Origin: Deroplatys truncata
Lineage: Eukaryota; Arthropoda; Insecta; Mantodea; Mantidae
Direction: 5' to 3'
Assembly: GCA_030765065.1 (NCBI GenBank)
Contig: CM060990.1
Coordinates: 10,973,501 to 11,037,500 of the forward strand
Length of the DNA: 64,000 bases
Shown here: positions 32,693 through 44,339 of the stretch, in pieces
Position numbering within the stretch: the stretch's first letter is position 1
How the letters are laid out: the number at the start of each line of letters is the position of its first letter
Notes under the pieces: model-generated
What the model was told of the DNA's origin: nothing
The model's database searches: none
What the model saw: only the letters and a program-made list of their open reading frames with translations
Translations under genes and position numbers: made by a program

Positions 32693-32800
32693 CTATTATA
32701 TGCATAGAGCCCAGTAACACATGATTATATTTTGTAATATTCCCCTACTGGAGCATATAACATGCACATATGTTATATTTTGCAGTGTCCCCTGCTGCTC
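32693..32800 (+). repeat. Minisatellite units 4 and 5; unit 5 contains the real exon 4 acceptor
   Basis: Unit 4 (32693-32752) has GCATAGAGCCCAGTAACAC, TTATATTTTGTAATATTCCCC. Unit 5 (32753-32800) is shortened and reads TGCACATATG, TTATATTTTGCAG|TGTCCCC, where the bar is the functional splice site. Confidence 0.75.
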
Positions 32801-33238
32801 CCTTATTGCTGAAGACTGGTGCAACTCAGCATTCCCTGCAATTGCAATGGAAACTGGGAGATGATGGAGGAAGTCCTGTGAGAGGCTTTGTAATTCACTA
32901 CAAGCTTGAGCATGGAGAATGGGAAGAAGTGCGTGTAGATGGAACACGTAACACGCATGTTTTAACCAATCTTCGTTGTGGAACAGCATATCAAGTTTTT
33001 ATAACCTCATATAATGATGTGGGCAGTGGAGCCCCTAGCCCCACATTAGCAGTTCGTACAAGAGGTGGTATTCCTCCTATTCCACCTCCATCAGATATTC
33101 TTGTAGTGAATTCAACAGCAATAGCACTGAGATTGGATAATTGGCCTGATGGAGGATGCCCAATGCTATACTTTGTTGTGGAATATTTACCCCACAGGAC
33201 CTCGGGTTCCACTAATAAAGCAAATGATTGGGTTGTGG
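32786..33238 (+). CDS. Dscam-like: Dscam-like exon 4 in window: FN3-5 and first half of FN3-6
   Basis: This exon of 453 nt (151 codons) is phase 1 at both ends: acceptor TATTTTGCAG|TGTCCCC, donor TTGTGG|GTAAGT. Residues 1 to about 97 of the exon are a full FN3 domain: HSLQLQWKLGDDGGSPVRGF (core Trp), VLTNLRCGTAYQVFITSYND (tyrosine corner), VGSGAPSP. The linker RGGIPPIPPPSD opens the next FN3, whose first half ends with GGCPMLYFVVEYLP and a VNST sequon. The domain is completed by the exon at 42777. The first codons lie in the last unit of the intronic minisatellite, so this coding start and the repeat share sequence. Confidence 0.95.
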
Positions 33239-34324
33239 GTAAGTGAATATACATGAAGCATATACTTTTCTGATAGCATAGTGCACAAGGTATCTGGACA
33301 TTTATTCCCTTAGGTGGTTACCTCTTTCCAAAAATTTTTTCACTTAGTTTGTCTGATAAATTAACCATAGTTTTGTCATACATAAAACCTTGAATGGTTT
33401 TAAATTTCATTTTGATGTCTTTTAAGTTTCAAGTTAATACATTTAAAAAACTAATGTTTCTACTACATCAAAAATTTTGCACCTGATATTATTTTAAACA
33501 TAATTTTTTATTGTTCATGTAACAATTTATTTGACCCTAAAATACAAAACTGTCACATACTTTCTTTACTTTTTTAATTCAAAAGAGAACAACATTTTAA
33601 ACAGGTGTCATGGTATAAATATTGATTTAAAGATTCTTATCACTTTAAGATCAAGAAATCAAAAGAAAGATAAAAAAAGAAACATTTCACAGTGCAGAAA
33701 GCTTATCTGTTATAATCCTATATATCTCCATAATTTTTAGAGGAGCTGGATGTAACAACCATCTGATACAATGTTTTCAATCAGTGAAATTTTTAAGAAA
33801 AAGAGTTTCCAAAATGTAAAATTTTAAAGCGAAAAAGAATATTCAAGTGTGAAGCCATTACACTTTTGCATATAATACTTAGTATCCACAATAAAAAATG
33901 AAAATAAATTTTGAAATGTTAGTCTCTAAGTAACTGTTTAGATATGCAATTCAAATCTGGATCTTCTAGAGATTTTCACAAAATATCAGTTCTTATTTTC
34001 TCATTTCAGTTTGCTGCTACGAATATACTTATACAAAGTGGATCTTACATTTCTTTTCTTTGTGTAATCAAGGCTGGTAGCATTACTAGAAATAACATAC
34101 ACAGATGTATGAAGGTGTGAGAACTGTTTTATAGAATTCCATAAGCAGATATATCTTTGCCATTATAATATGATGTGTATTGATGCAAAAAGAATAAAAA
34201 ATGCTTCTCAGTTATTTCACCCTTTCAAATATGTAGAAAATACAGAAATTAAATAACATTCTTGGAATTCTGTGTCATACCCCAATGATATTTGTCAGTA
34301 CTGTGCATTTTTGTAGATCCTCAT
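33239..34324. other. Intron sequence, nothing recognised
   Basis: AT-rich, no motifs. Confidence 0.5.
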
Positions 34325-37300
34325 AGTTGGTAGATTAGATTAGATTGGATTGCTTTCTACGAGCTCACTAGCAGCCATAAAGGCTTGTGAACATAGAACA
34401 TGTCAAGGAAATGTACAAAAATTACATATAAACATAAATATTACACAGAATATAGAACATTTGAAATAAAATAGAGACATACTATATGTGTGTCAAGGAA
34501 ATGTAGAATATGGTTACATATATACATAAATATTACATAGAATGCAGAACATTTCAAATAAAATAAAGACATATTATATACAAAATGAAATAAATCAGGT
34601 GTAATTTTGTACAAAATCGAATACCTCTCTACCATTATAAGGCTAACATTATATTTATAGACAGGAACAATTATTTTAACTTTCGCTAGGCTTGTACCTT
34701 TTGTTCATCTCATCATTTTGTTCTATTTGATTTGTAATGTATAGCATTTACTGTCAGTTCTTAATATACATACATTTAAATAGCTTCATTAATTCTAGAG
34801 CAGGCATTAAATGTAACTGGCAATTGTCATTAATATTTACTAATACTAGTTACAAAGCTATATATGTATTATCATCAGGATAATTTGTCATTCAGATAAT
34901 CTTGTACAGAATAATACGCTTTTGAGCATAGGTACTCTTTAACAGCAGCTTATAAAGACATTGAAATTGTCAACTTTTCCCTTAAGATCATAAGGGAGAG
35001 TATTAAATAGTTTTATGGTCTCATATTATACACCTTTCTGGAAGCAAGAAAGCTTTGCACTGGGATGATGGATGTTACCCTTTTTTGTAGTGTTTATCTC
35101 TTGAATTTCCATGTTTGTAATAAATGTGGTTCGATTGCATACACAGAATTTTAAGATTGAAAATATGTACATACAAGGTAGCGTTAATATCTTCAGTCTT
35201 CTAAAAATATGTTTGCAAGAGTGTCTGCTAATGGTGCTGGAAATTATACTTATAACCATCTTTTGCTTGAAGAATATTTGTTTACTTTCTACCGAGTTTC
35301 CCCAAAGTAATATTTCATATTCAATGATAGAGTTAAAATATGCATGGTATACTAATTTAAGTGTATCTATAGAACTGACATTTACCAGTGCTCGGATAGC
35401 ATAACAGGCAGAACTGAGTTTGGGTAAGATATACGCAATGCAAACTTTCCAATCTAAATATCTCTCTACTTGAAGGCCCAGAAATTTAATGTTGTCTATT
35501 TGTTGTAATAACATGTCATTAATTCCAATTTCTATTGGAGTGTGTGGTTATCGATGGGTTATAAATTTAACAACTTTTGTTTTATCTAGATTTACAGATA
35601 ATTTGTTAGCTTTAAACTAGTGTGACATACAGTTCAAAACATAATTCAATTTAATTATACACTCATTCAAGTTTTTACTAGTCATTAGAACACTCGTGTC
35701 ATCAGCAAACAGAATTATACTTGCAATATCCTTTATATAAAATGATAGGTCATTTATATAGATAAAAAATAGTAAAGGTCCTAGGATTGAACCTTGGGGC
35801 ACTCCATGTGTTACTCTGTTCCACTTTTATGTATTTTTTCCAAATCCAATATAATTGACTACTTCAACACTTTGTTTTCTTTCATTTAGGTATGATACGA
35901 ACCAGCTTAGAGTTTAATATTTTAGTCCATAGAACTTCAATTTTCCTATCAGAATATCATGATTAACACAGTCAAATGCCTTTGCTAAGTCACAGAAAAT
36001 CCTACCTACATGCATTTTTTTGTTTAATACAGTTAACACTTCATGAGTAAGTTTATAAGTTGCATTATTGATCAACATTTCTTTTCTGAACCCGAACTCA
36101 TCCCTGACAAGTATGTTGCTATATTCAAGGTATTTACACAGTCTATTAAACATCATCTTTTCAAGAACTTTTGAAAAAATTGGCATGAGAGATATTGGTT
36201 TATAATTTTAAACATTATTGCGTTCGCCTTTTTTGAAAAGTGGTTTAACAATGGAAAATTTCATTCTGTCAGGGAAAATTCCTGACCTTAGTGACTCATA
36301 GCACAAATATCTAAGGGTAGGGAAAATTAGAGATGAGTATGATTTTAAGATTTTTATTGTTATTTCATCATAACCAGAAGAATTTTTTGTTTTGAAGGAG
36401 TTAATAGGTTTGTTTGTTTCAGAAGGTAGTTGTCAGATTAACTTTAAATTCAAGCACTTCATTAGTGAAATTTGATCTTAGAAATTCCAAAGCTGCTCTT
36501 TACTTCCAAAATTAATACTCTGTTTGTTTGTTACATCCAAAAAGAATTTGTTAAAATTTCTGCAACTTCATCTTCATGAGGTTTACTAATTACTTGATTA
36601 TTAATGTTTAGTGTTATTAAGTCATTTTGTTTTAGAAGCTTACAATATTTTTTTAAGTAGTGTTTTAAATCTATGTTATTATTAATTCTTACTTGTTCAT
36701 ATAATTCTCTTTTACATCTGCATGACGTTCTAATTCCTAAAGTGATCCAGGCATTCTTTCTTTTGAAGTTAGATATTTTGTTTAACTTGACTGGGAAGCA
36801 AGCGTCAAAGTGGGTTTTGAAACATTGAAGAAAGCTGTTATATTTATTGTTGGTTCCATTCATTTGGTAAGTTTGATTCCATGATTCAAGTTTAAGTTTT
36901 TTACTAAACTCACTCAGAGTATTTTCATTTATTTCCCTATATTGTAGTATATTTAGGTTTGGATTTTAAATTTAACTTTTTATGTGTAAAACTTGTGCAT
37001 CATGATCTGAGAGGCCATTAGTTTTTGATGAGATATTGCAAAAAATTAATGCTATCTGGATTTACAAATATATTATCTATAGCTGTAGAAAAGCTGTTTT
37101 GGATTCTTGTTGGAAAGTTTACTGTATGTGTCATGTAGTATGTTGTAAGTAAAGAGCTCAGTTGTTCCCTTTGAAGACTAGGTTTCAAATAATCAACACT
37201 TATATCACCACATATTATTAATTCTCTTTTTGGTTTGAATAAAAATTTTACAAGATGTTCAAGTTGCTTTCTGAATATTTCAAAATTGCCTAAGGGAGAT

Positions 37301-37440
37301 CGATAAAGGGCTACTATGGTTAAATTCAATTTACTTTCATTTAGCTGATCTGCACAGAGTTCAAGGTTTTGTTCACTACAAAACTTGGATAAATGGTAGG
37401 CTTGGTAAGCTCTTTGATTTAAAAAACATTTTGAATTCAC
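34325..37440 (-). mobile_element. Jockey/CR1-group LINE, minus strand, degenerate
   Basis: On the minus strand, endonuclease pieces come first at 37440-37018: LTIVALYRSPLGNFEIF, IICGDISVDYL (GD.N box with Ser for Asn), THTVNFPTRIQN, TAIDNIFVN. A linker fragment follows (36863-36531), then reverse transcriptase. The element ends at about 34325-34350 in a short TAGAT tandem on the + strand, a microsatellite-type tail. Frameshifts and stops separate the pieces. It lies antisense to Dscam. The 5' end (ORF1) is absent, so it is truncated. Confidence 0.88.
35026..36186 (-). pseudogene. Reverse transcriptase of the minus-strand LINE
   Basis: Minus-strand pieces are: 36186-35914 with PIFSKVLEKMMFNRL and CDLAKAFDCVNHDIL (catalytic Asp region), 35802-35617 with MPQGSILGPLLFFIYIND and ILFADDTSVL (intact FADD box), and 35514-35026 with IKFLGLQVERYLDWK (thumb), LVYHAYFNSIIEYEILLWG. 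The catalytic residues survive, but the frame is broken at about 35815 and 35560. Confidence 0.9.
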
Positions 37441-38516
37441 AAATCTTCATGTTCAGCCAAAGAGGCAGAGATTTAAATTCCTAGACTAGCAATTTTTATA
37501 CAAAGGCTAGTTAAATAGGTACTTGTTATAACTGTGAAATGATGCTTAAAGGTATTAAAAGATGTCTGGCAATTATGTTTGCTGCTAACTGAATAAAGAG
37601 AGTTCCTGGACGAATAATATTACTGATTGTTTCGGTACTACTCATGTAACAGAAGAAAGGAACACAACATTTTGTACGTATAACTGAGAAACTGCTACCC
37701 AATTTCTAACAAAAGTAATTCATTTTTCCCTTTGTTTGATATTTGAAACATACTGGTACCCTTGTGTTGGATGGACATCTCTCACATTTAGTTGAAAGAA
37801 ACTTCACCAACATATGCTCTATTGTAATGCATGCAAATCAATTGGTGGATCCTTAGTGCTTTTTCTGGTGGTTGAATATTTTCTGAAGCAGCACCAATTG
37901 CTTATGTGAATAATGTGAAACAGTTAGATTGAAACAGGTATATCTACATAGAGATTATTAAAATTGTGCCCATTACTGGCTTTTGTGGTAGTGAATTTTC
38001 CAAACTTGTTTTGCATAGTTCATGGCATCTTTTATGTAAGCTATTTCTTCAACTCACACCCTGTGTCCACGTCTTCTAGCATTGTGCACTCACTTAACCT
38101 GTTTGTTGTGAATTTATTATTTTTACTTCTACCTTTGGTTCCTTCAGATCATAATTTCACTTTAAAGTTAACAATAACAATAGAATTAAAGTGGCATTTA
38201 GTCTTAAAGTACCTCACTCATTATTCCGGAAATTTTCTGTTTTCATTGAACGAAATAAGCTATCAACATTTTTAAATTATTCAAAAACATGAAATTTACA
38301 AGACAGTTTTAATAACACATATACATTTCCAAAACAAATTAGTTGTTATAGGTACTGTATAATACACCTACACAATGTAAAACATAATTAAGTACACTTA
38401 AAAATAAGTCTGCTGATAAATGGAAGAAAGAATGAAAAATGAACAAAGAATGAGAACAAAATTCATTTTTGAACCCAAAGTTAGCCATTATTCGTAATGT
38501 CACACATTACTTAACT
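37441..38516. other. Intron sequence, nothing recognised
   Basis: No coding or repeat structure recognised. Confidence 0.45.
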
Positions 38517-38527
38517 AATACTTTGCT

Positions 38528-38829
38528 GTCGTCCTCCATGGACAAGTGGTACCGTGCTAGCCTCTAGTTCTCAAGGTTGCGGGTTCAAACCCGGCATAGG
38601 GCGATGGATTTTTTCGGGCATAAAAATCCTTGGCATGGCTTCCTTCGGAAGGGAAGTGAAGCCGGTGGTCCCATGTCATAGATTTATGACACATAAAAGA
38701 ACCTCAAGCCTGATAAAGAGGCCTCTGAGCAAAATTCCAGGTCTTTCACGCCCAAAATAGAATGGGATGCTAAGAACCATAGTAGTTAAAGAGCATCCAT
38801 AAATAAAACTCAATTTAATTTAATTTAAT
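38528..38829 (+). mobile_element. SINE family 1, copy B
   Basis: This is a full-length copy with a B box at GGGTTCAAACCC, the conserved body and an AATTTAATTTAATTTAATA tail. An 11-bp duplication, AATACTTTGCT, lies at 38517-38527 and 38827-38837. Confidence 0.93.
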
Positions 38830-38837
38830 ACTTTGCT

Positions 38838-39610
38838 CATGTGAAGTATCCCCAAGGCCCAATGTGGTTCAGAGTCCATGGAAAAAGCTGTAGGTCCTCT
38901 CATTCCACTGCCATCATCATATTACCATCGGAGGCAATGGATTCCACCCGCTGGGTGCCTCTACTTCAGTAATGGATCCAGTCATTGCTTGGTGGAATGA
39001 GGTATCCCCCAAAGACCATATGGAGAGCATTAGAAATGACAACTTAACTAATAGCAAGGAATGGATCCTTTTTAATGTATAGTACTCAAGTCATATTATT
39101 ACCCTAATTTTGAGCTTATTTTCAGCATTAAAGTTGTTACACATCTCTATTTTAACATGTTATGCAAAAGGAGGTTGTTGTTAACACATTCTGCAGCAAG
39201 ACAATTGCTGTAAGTCTGGTTACCCTTACTCTTGCTGCTGTTGTGGCAGGAGCATAGACAGCCTTGAGAGTGCAGGAGGCGGATTATCATGAAATATTAT
39301 TTTCATTACCAGGTTCCTCAGAGATGAGGTTATATATTGCATATCTTCATTGTTTCATCTCTAAACTGAAAGTTTTATAAGGGAGATGTTATGAAGCTTG
39401 TTTTACTATTATAACTTTGATTGCTCACTGCATTGGAACTAGCTGCAAAAGAAGATGGTTGCCACCCTACATATTGCTCAGTAGTTAATGCCTTACTGGC
39501 ACAAGACATTAGTTCCTTTACCTGTACCAGAGATGAAAATAACTGCTGTACCTGTGAAACCTATTCTCTTAAAAGTTGTTGTTTGCCTCTAAATACCTAG
39601 GCAGTGAGTT
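38838..39610. other. Intron sequence, nothing firm
   Basis: A GTGGTTCAGAGTCC stretch near 38868 resembles a B box, but no A box or second copy supports a SINE. Confidence 0.45.
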
Positions 39611-39615
39611 GTTAT

Positions 39616-39905
39616 GTCATCCTCCATGGTCTGGGGGCAGCATGTTAGCCTCTAGTTCCCAAGGTCGTGGGTTCAAACCTGGCAGAGGGTGATGGATATT
39701 TTTGGGTGTAAAAGTCTTTAGTATGATTCCTTCAGAAGGGAAGTAAAGCCTTTATCCTGTATCATAAACTGATGGCACATAAAAGAACCTCAAGCCTGAT
39801 AAAAAGGCCTCTGAGCAAACTTTATAGTGTTTCACACTCAATATAGAATGGGATGCTAAGGACCATATTAGTTAAAGAGCATCCATAAATAAAACTCAAT
39901 TTAAA
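39616..39905 (+). mobile_element. SINE family 1, copy C (diverged)
   Basis: The same head-body-tail as the other copies carries more substitutions (for example TGGGTTCAAACCTGG for the B box). No clear target duplication was found, suggesting an older insertion. Confidence 0.9.
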
Positions 39906-39929
39906 TTAACTGCTTTGTGTACTGAGTGG

Positions 39930-41170
39930 CTCAGATGGATATAAGCAGTATGTTGGGTGGCCTGCTCCTCAGTCGCTGCAGAGACTTCCATTGTGATATA
40001 CTGAAAACTCAATAAAGGCATTCAAAATAAAATCTGTCCTACTTATGCGCAGTACCTGCACAACTGGGGAGAATTTGTGGCAACAGCTTCTCTTATGCAT
40101 TTACAACACAGGACCTTCCTATCACACACATAGTGGTCAATTTGACACAAGCGGCTGACCATAATTCCACACTCATAAGAGATTACATTAGAATAGATGA
40201 TGGGGCAGAGCAGTTTGTTGGAGTTTTATTGACCTGCAAATTGGACTAAAAGGCTTATTGTGTAACCCCATTGGAAAGGATGCTTTCATTGTTTCTGAAT
40301 ATCTGTTCTCTGAACAATTTGCAGTATATTGGTTCGAATGTCAGCATCCTTTCCTAAATCTTCTCATGAAAAGAGTAAGGAATAGGCAGTCAAAGAGGAT
40401 GTGTAAGGCAGTTTCCTCGTCCTCTTTGCATATTCTACAAATGGGTTCATCCTTGTAGAGTCCTACTTTATGTAGATATTTCCTTAAGTGCCATGTTCAG
40501 AAATTAATGCAACTAATTTCCTTATTACTGTTCTATCCAGTCTCTGGAAAGATGAGGAAAGAGTGTTCCATGGACCTAAGACCAGTTTTCTGGCTTGTCT
40601 TTGACCACAATAGGTTTGCCACTTGAGTTGGTGTTTTTCCCTAATCCATGATTTTACTAAGATTTTGGCAGTGTGTGTATTAATTTCAACCATGGATTTA
40701 GGGCCAACATAGGGTATCTCAGTACACTTTTTATCCAACTGATGAGGTTTTTCACCTCCATAGATGCCCTAATGCCCCAGAATCCATTGCATTTTAAGCC
40801 TGTTGCAAGATGATAGGGCAATCAGGGCATTTAGACATTCCCAAACCAGTTTTGATTTTACCTGGTCTGAAGAGAGTGCTTTTAAAGCACTTTGACTATC
40901 TGTGAGAATGAGAATTTGTTTATTATGATAACCCTTTTCAAGTCCTCTTGGGACACAGCTCAAGACAGCAAATACCTCTACCTGAAAAACTGTGCAATAT
41001 TTCCGAAGACTTTATTAATATTTGTCCTTCGAGATAGGCCATATATGCATGCACTCGATTGTGTCTCTATACGGGTTCCATCTGTGAACCACGCAAGTTG
41101 GTCACATTCTTTAAAATGTGTAATTCCTTCCATCCATTCTTCTCGAGCCTCGAGAGTTACCTTAAATAGA
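39930..41170 (-). mobile_element. LINE 3' part with RNase H domain, minus strand
   Basis: The minus-strand peptide runs from about 41165: DQLAWFTDGTRIE, FFQVEVFAVLSC, LILTDSQSALKAL, KSKLVWECLNAL, LKMQWILGH. The D, E and D residues of an RNase H active site are all present in order. A C-terminal domain with KTEIPYVG-like and GPWNTLSSSFQRLDR sequence follows to about 40484. RNase H domains of this type occur downstream of RT in I, R1 and Loa-type LINEs. Stops occur after WILGH and around 40480. The RT part is missing, so the copy is 5'-truncated. Confidence 0.85.
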
Positions 41171-41766
41171 GGGAAAGAACAGTAATGAATAATAAAGAAC
41201 AGTAATAAATAATCATTAGGTCAGACCACATGCTCAATACTACAATTGATGAAAAAAAAGTTATACTGAAAACTAATCCAGTTCTCTATGTGGAAACCTT
41301 TGGCTATAAAGTGGTCGTGCTTGTCTGCCATTATGTTGACACTCTCCAAACACAAATGACATGTCAACTAATTCATTTTCTATATCATGACCATTCCATG
41401 ATAACATGGATGAAGAACCAATCACAATAACTAAGTGAGAGTTACATGGTTACTAAGCTTAGGAATGTTTCCACCAGGAAGTTATGTGTTGCAGCTGCGC
41501 AGCAATACTCACTCCCAAAGACATAAAGCCCCTGAACAAACATGCCACCCAACCTACTGCTTAGTACCTATCCAAGCCACTCAGCACATGGCGTACCTGC
41601 ACACTTCTTTTATTTTGCTACTGGGACAAATATATTTTATATTATATGCTATTTAGAGAATTATTTACAATTTTTCTGTGTATATCTCTAATAACTGAAA
41701 TCGTCTTGAAGGTTTACAGGGACATTTGAATCAGATAAAAGGATTTAATGTGCATATGGGTAATAT
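41171..41766. other. Intron sequence, nothing recognised
   Basis: Short frames only. Confidence 0.45.
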
Positions 41767-41920
41767 GCCATTGTAGCTCAAGTGTTAAGAGCACTGACAC
41801 AGAAAGTAAAAGATCTGTGGTTTAGGTCCCAGTTATTGCATTGAATTTTTTATGTCTGATTCAATTCCATAATGAATGTCACCTTAAATTTTTTCACAGC
41901 ACCAAAAGAAAAAAAAAAGA
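41767..41920 (+). mobile_element. tRNA-derived SINE (family 3), copy 1
   Basis: The A-box region is GTAGCTCAAGTGTTAAGAGC and the degenerate B box GTGGTTTAGGTCCCAG. The body is TTGCATTGAATTTTTTATGTC and the tail is A-rich. Relatives lie at 43555 and 43110. Confidence 0.65.
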
Positions 41921-42776
41921 ATTCATTTGACAGTTGTGATCTTGCATTTTCTATGGTTTCATTTAAAATATTCCTTACAAAGGAACATCATTCTACCAAT
42001 ATCAAGGCTTATTTTGAAATTAATATACTTTAGGGCTGCCATAACAAAATTTAGCTGCTCTTTCTAAGTAAGATGAAAGTTACACTACCATATAGCAAGG
42101 CTGTATTATCTACTTGGCTATCTAAATGTAGAGGGTAAAATGGAGGCTGCCAAATATGTAGCATGGTTGTTGAATGATTTTAAAGCAAAGCAAAGAAAGA
42201 AACCAGTAAGCAGCTCTGGAGTGTAATACATTGGGCACTATAATAGCCAGTTGATATAGGGTACATTTTTTATCATAGTTTCATGCATAATTCTATTAAT
42301 CATCTGCTTTTAATTATAATTTGGGTTATACTATCCTTTATTAGTTATATTTTTGGAAACTATATTTATTTGGAATGAGCTTTCAGGGAGATTGGGACAA
42401 GCCAGTTCTATCTGCATAAAGTATTTTAGACTATTATCTGTCAATAATGAAAGTCTGAGAAGAGCAGACTAAGCTTTCCAGATAAAACATGAACATATAA
42501 AATGTCAGTTTAATCATGAACGTTCAGTCCATCAAACTGAGTCCCTAAAATTCAGTGACTATAAAAGTCCCTGAAAGGTTTCAGAAGTCATGACTAGGGA
42601 GGAGAAGAAAGTCAGACATCTATGGTTCAAATGATTTCAATGAAGAATGAGAATATTGGCAGTTTCAATTGTAAAAACTAATTTCAATGATTAATGAAAT
42701 GCTATACATGCAAAATCACTCTTTGCATAATTAGGTATATATGACCATGCTGCAAAGTTGCTGTTTTTATTTTCAG
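41921..42776. other. Intron sequence before exon 5
   Basis: Nothing recognised. A strong pyrimidine tract and TTTTCAG precede the exon. Confidence 0.5.
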
Positions 42777-42920
42777 TTGGGAATAACATAGCTCCTGGAA
42801 AGATATTTGAAATGGTGGATCTCCGTCCAGGAACACAATACAAACTGCGAGTAACTGCCCACAATGCTGCAGGGTCCAGTGTTGCCAACTATCGGTTTAC
42901 AACACTTACATCATATGGAG
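42777..42920 (+). CDS. Dscam-like: Dscam-like exon 5 in window: second half of FN3-6
   Basis: This exon of 144 nt (48 codons) is phase 1 at both ends: acceptor TATTTTCAG|TTGGG, donor TGGAG|GTGAGA. The peptide NNIAPGKIFEMVDLRPGTQY continues the FN3 begun in the previous exon and includes the LRPGTQYKLRV tyrosine-corner strand and AHNAAGSSVANYRFTTLT. Splitting FN3-6 between two exons here is consistent with the known Dscam gene plan. The next domain is the membrane segment, so this is the last folded extracellular module. Confidence 0.94.
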
Positions 42921-43081
42921 GTGAGATATATAGGGGAAAATTAACATTCTTACTGTCAGTAAAGATAAACCATTTGCAATTCTTTATCTCTTGAGTAAGA
43001 TAGTGTTACATTAGCACGACAACTTGTTTCAGAAATACATACAAATTTTAATTTTCTCATTTTTATGCAACTTATCTACCA

Positions 43082-43211
43082 AATGGAATTTATTCTTCTT
43101 TCATACATTGAGGCTCAAATCCTGGCTATGGTATTAAATTTTTCAGTCTGATTCTACCTTTCCAACCTGGTCCTGCACACAGTTTGTTTGAAAGAAGAAT
43201 TAATTTCCATT
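43082..43211. repeat. Short inverted repeat flanking a SINE family 3 fragment
   Basis: AATGGAATTTATTCTTCTTT at 43082 pairs with the near-complement at 43189-43211. Between the arms lies GGCTCAAATCCTGG plus AAATTTTTCAGTCTGATT, a truncated family 3 SINE. Confidence 0.7.
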
Positions 43212-43226
43212 GAGTGACCTAATAAT

Positions 43227-43522
43227 GTCATCCTCCACGGTGTAGTGTTTACCATGCTAGCCTCTAGTTCCGAGGTCAGGGGTTCAAACCCAGCAGAGGG
43301 CTATGGAGTTTTTCAGGCATGAAAATCCTTAGCATGGCTTCCTTTGGAAGAGAAGTAAAGCCGGTGATCCCATGTCATAGATTTATGGCACGTAAAAGAA
43401 CCTCAAGCCTGATAAAGAGGCCTCTTAGCAAAATTACTGGTCTTTCATGCCCAATATTGAATGGGATGCTAAGGACCACAGCAATTAAAGAGCGTCCATA
43501 AATAAAACTCAATTTAATTTTT
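43227..43522 (+). mobile_element. SINE family 1, copy D
   Basis: Full-length copy. A short duplication, CCTAATA, lies at 43218-43224 and 43526-43532. It inserted directly beside the inverted repeat at 43082-43211. Confidence 0.9.
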
Positions 43523-43554
43523 TGCCCTAATATTTGGTTAAATTATCAAGTCTG

Positions 43555-43670
43555 GGACTTCACCATTTGGTTAATGGTTAAAGCAAACAGATGGAAATCA
43601 GAAGATCCATGGTTCAAGTCCCGGGTATGGAATTGAATTTTTCAGTCTGGAACTATCTTTCAAGCTTATC
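43555..43670 (+). mobile_element. SINE family 3, copy 2
   Basis: B box GGTTCAAGTCCCGG followed by TATGGAATTGAATTTTTCAG, the same body as the copy at 41767. Confidence 0.7.
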
Positions 43671-44339
43671 CAGTAGTTTAATATTAGCAAATTATACTCC
43701 CTTAGAATATCATATAAACTAGGGGCCATAATTTAATGAAGAGCCTAATGTGACAAATGCTTTTCAAAACATATCAATATGCAGCCAAATGCTTTTCTTC
43801 CTACTCTGTGTCACCTCTCATAGCATACACAATAGTGTGTATCAAAAAAGGAGGTATTGAGTTTCTAATGTTACTAAGCTGCATTGTGAAGCTGTAACAG
43901 AGCATGCAAAAAATTAGCTGTATAAAGTAATTCTTCACTGGAGCACCCTTTAGAAAAGTAAATAAAAATTGTGATAAAAGTTTCATCCATCTTAGCTTGA
44001 CATGTAATACTGGTCCAACTGTTGGTCATTGGGTTCTCAGATTCTCTCCCATGTGTCACATGGCATACAACCAAGGTTGCCAGGGATGCATGGCTTAAAT
44101 AGATGATATTATAAGTAGCAAGTCAGCTAATATAAACATGGCTAAGTTAAGTGTAAAAACAACACTTAAGACATGAATGAAATATGAAGAAATCTTTAGA
44201 CCTCCAGAACATCTGAACTTCAGAACCTTCCCAACATATAAAGAGATAATGCATTCATTAAATTATTGGAAGTGATTATAAACAGTGAAACTTTTTAACA
44301 TATTGATATGAGTGAAGTAATGACACTTTAATTTCACTT
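43671..44339. other. Intron sequence, nothing recognised
   Basis: No motifs. Confidence 0.45.

Noticed and set aside
39917-39985. GTGGCTCAGATGGATATAAGC as another SINE head
   Set aside because: There is an A-box-like stretch but no B box at the right distance; it may be the end of the adjacent LINE.
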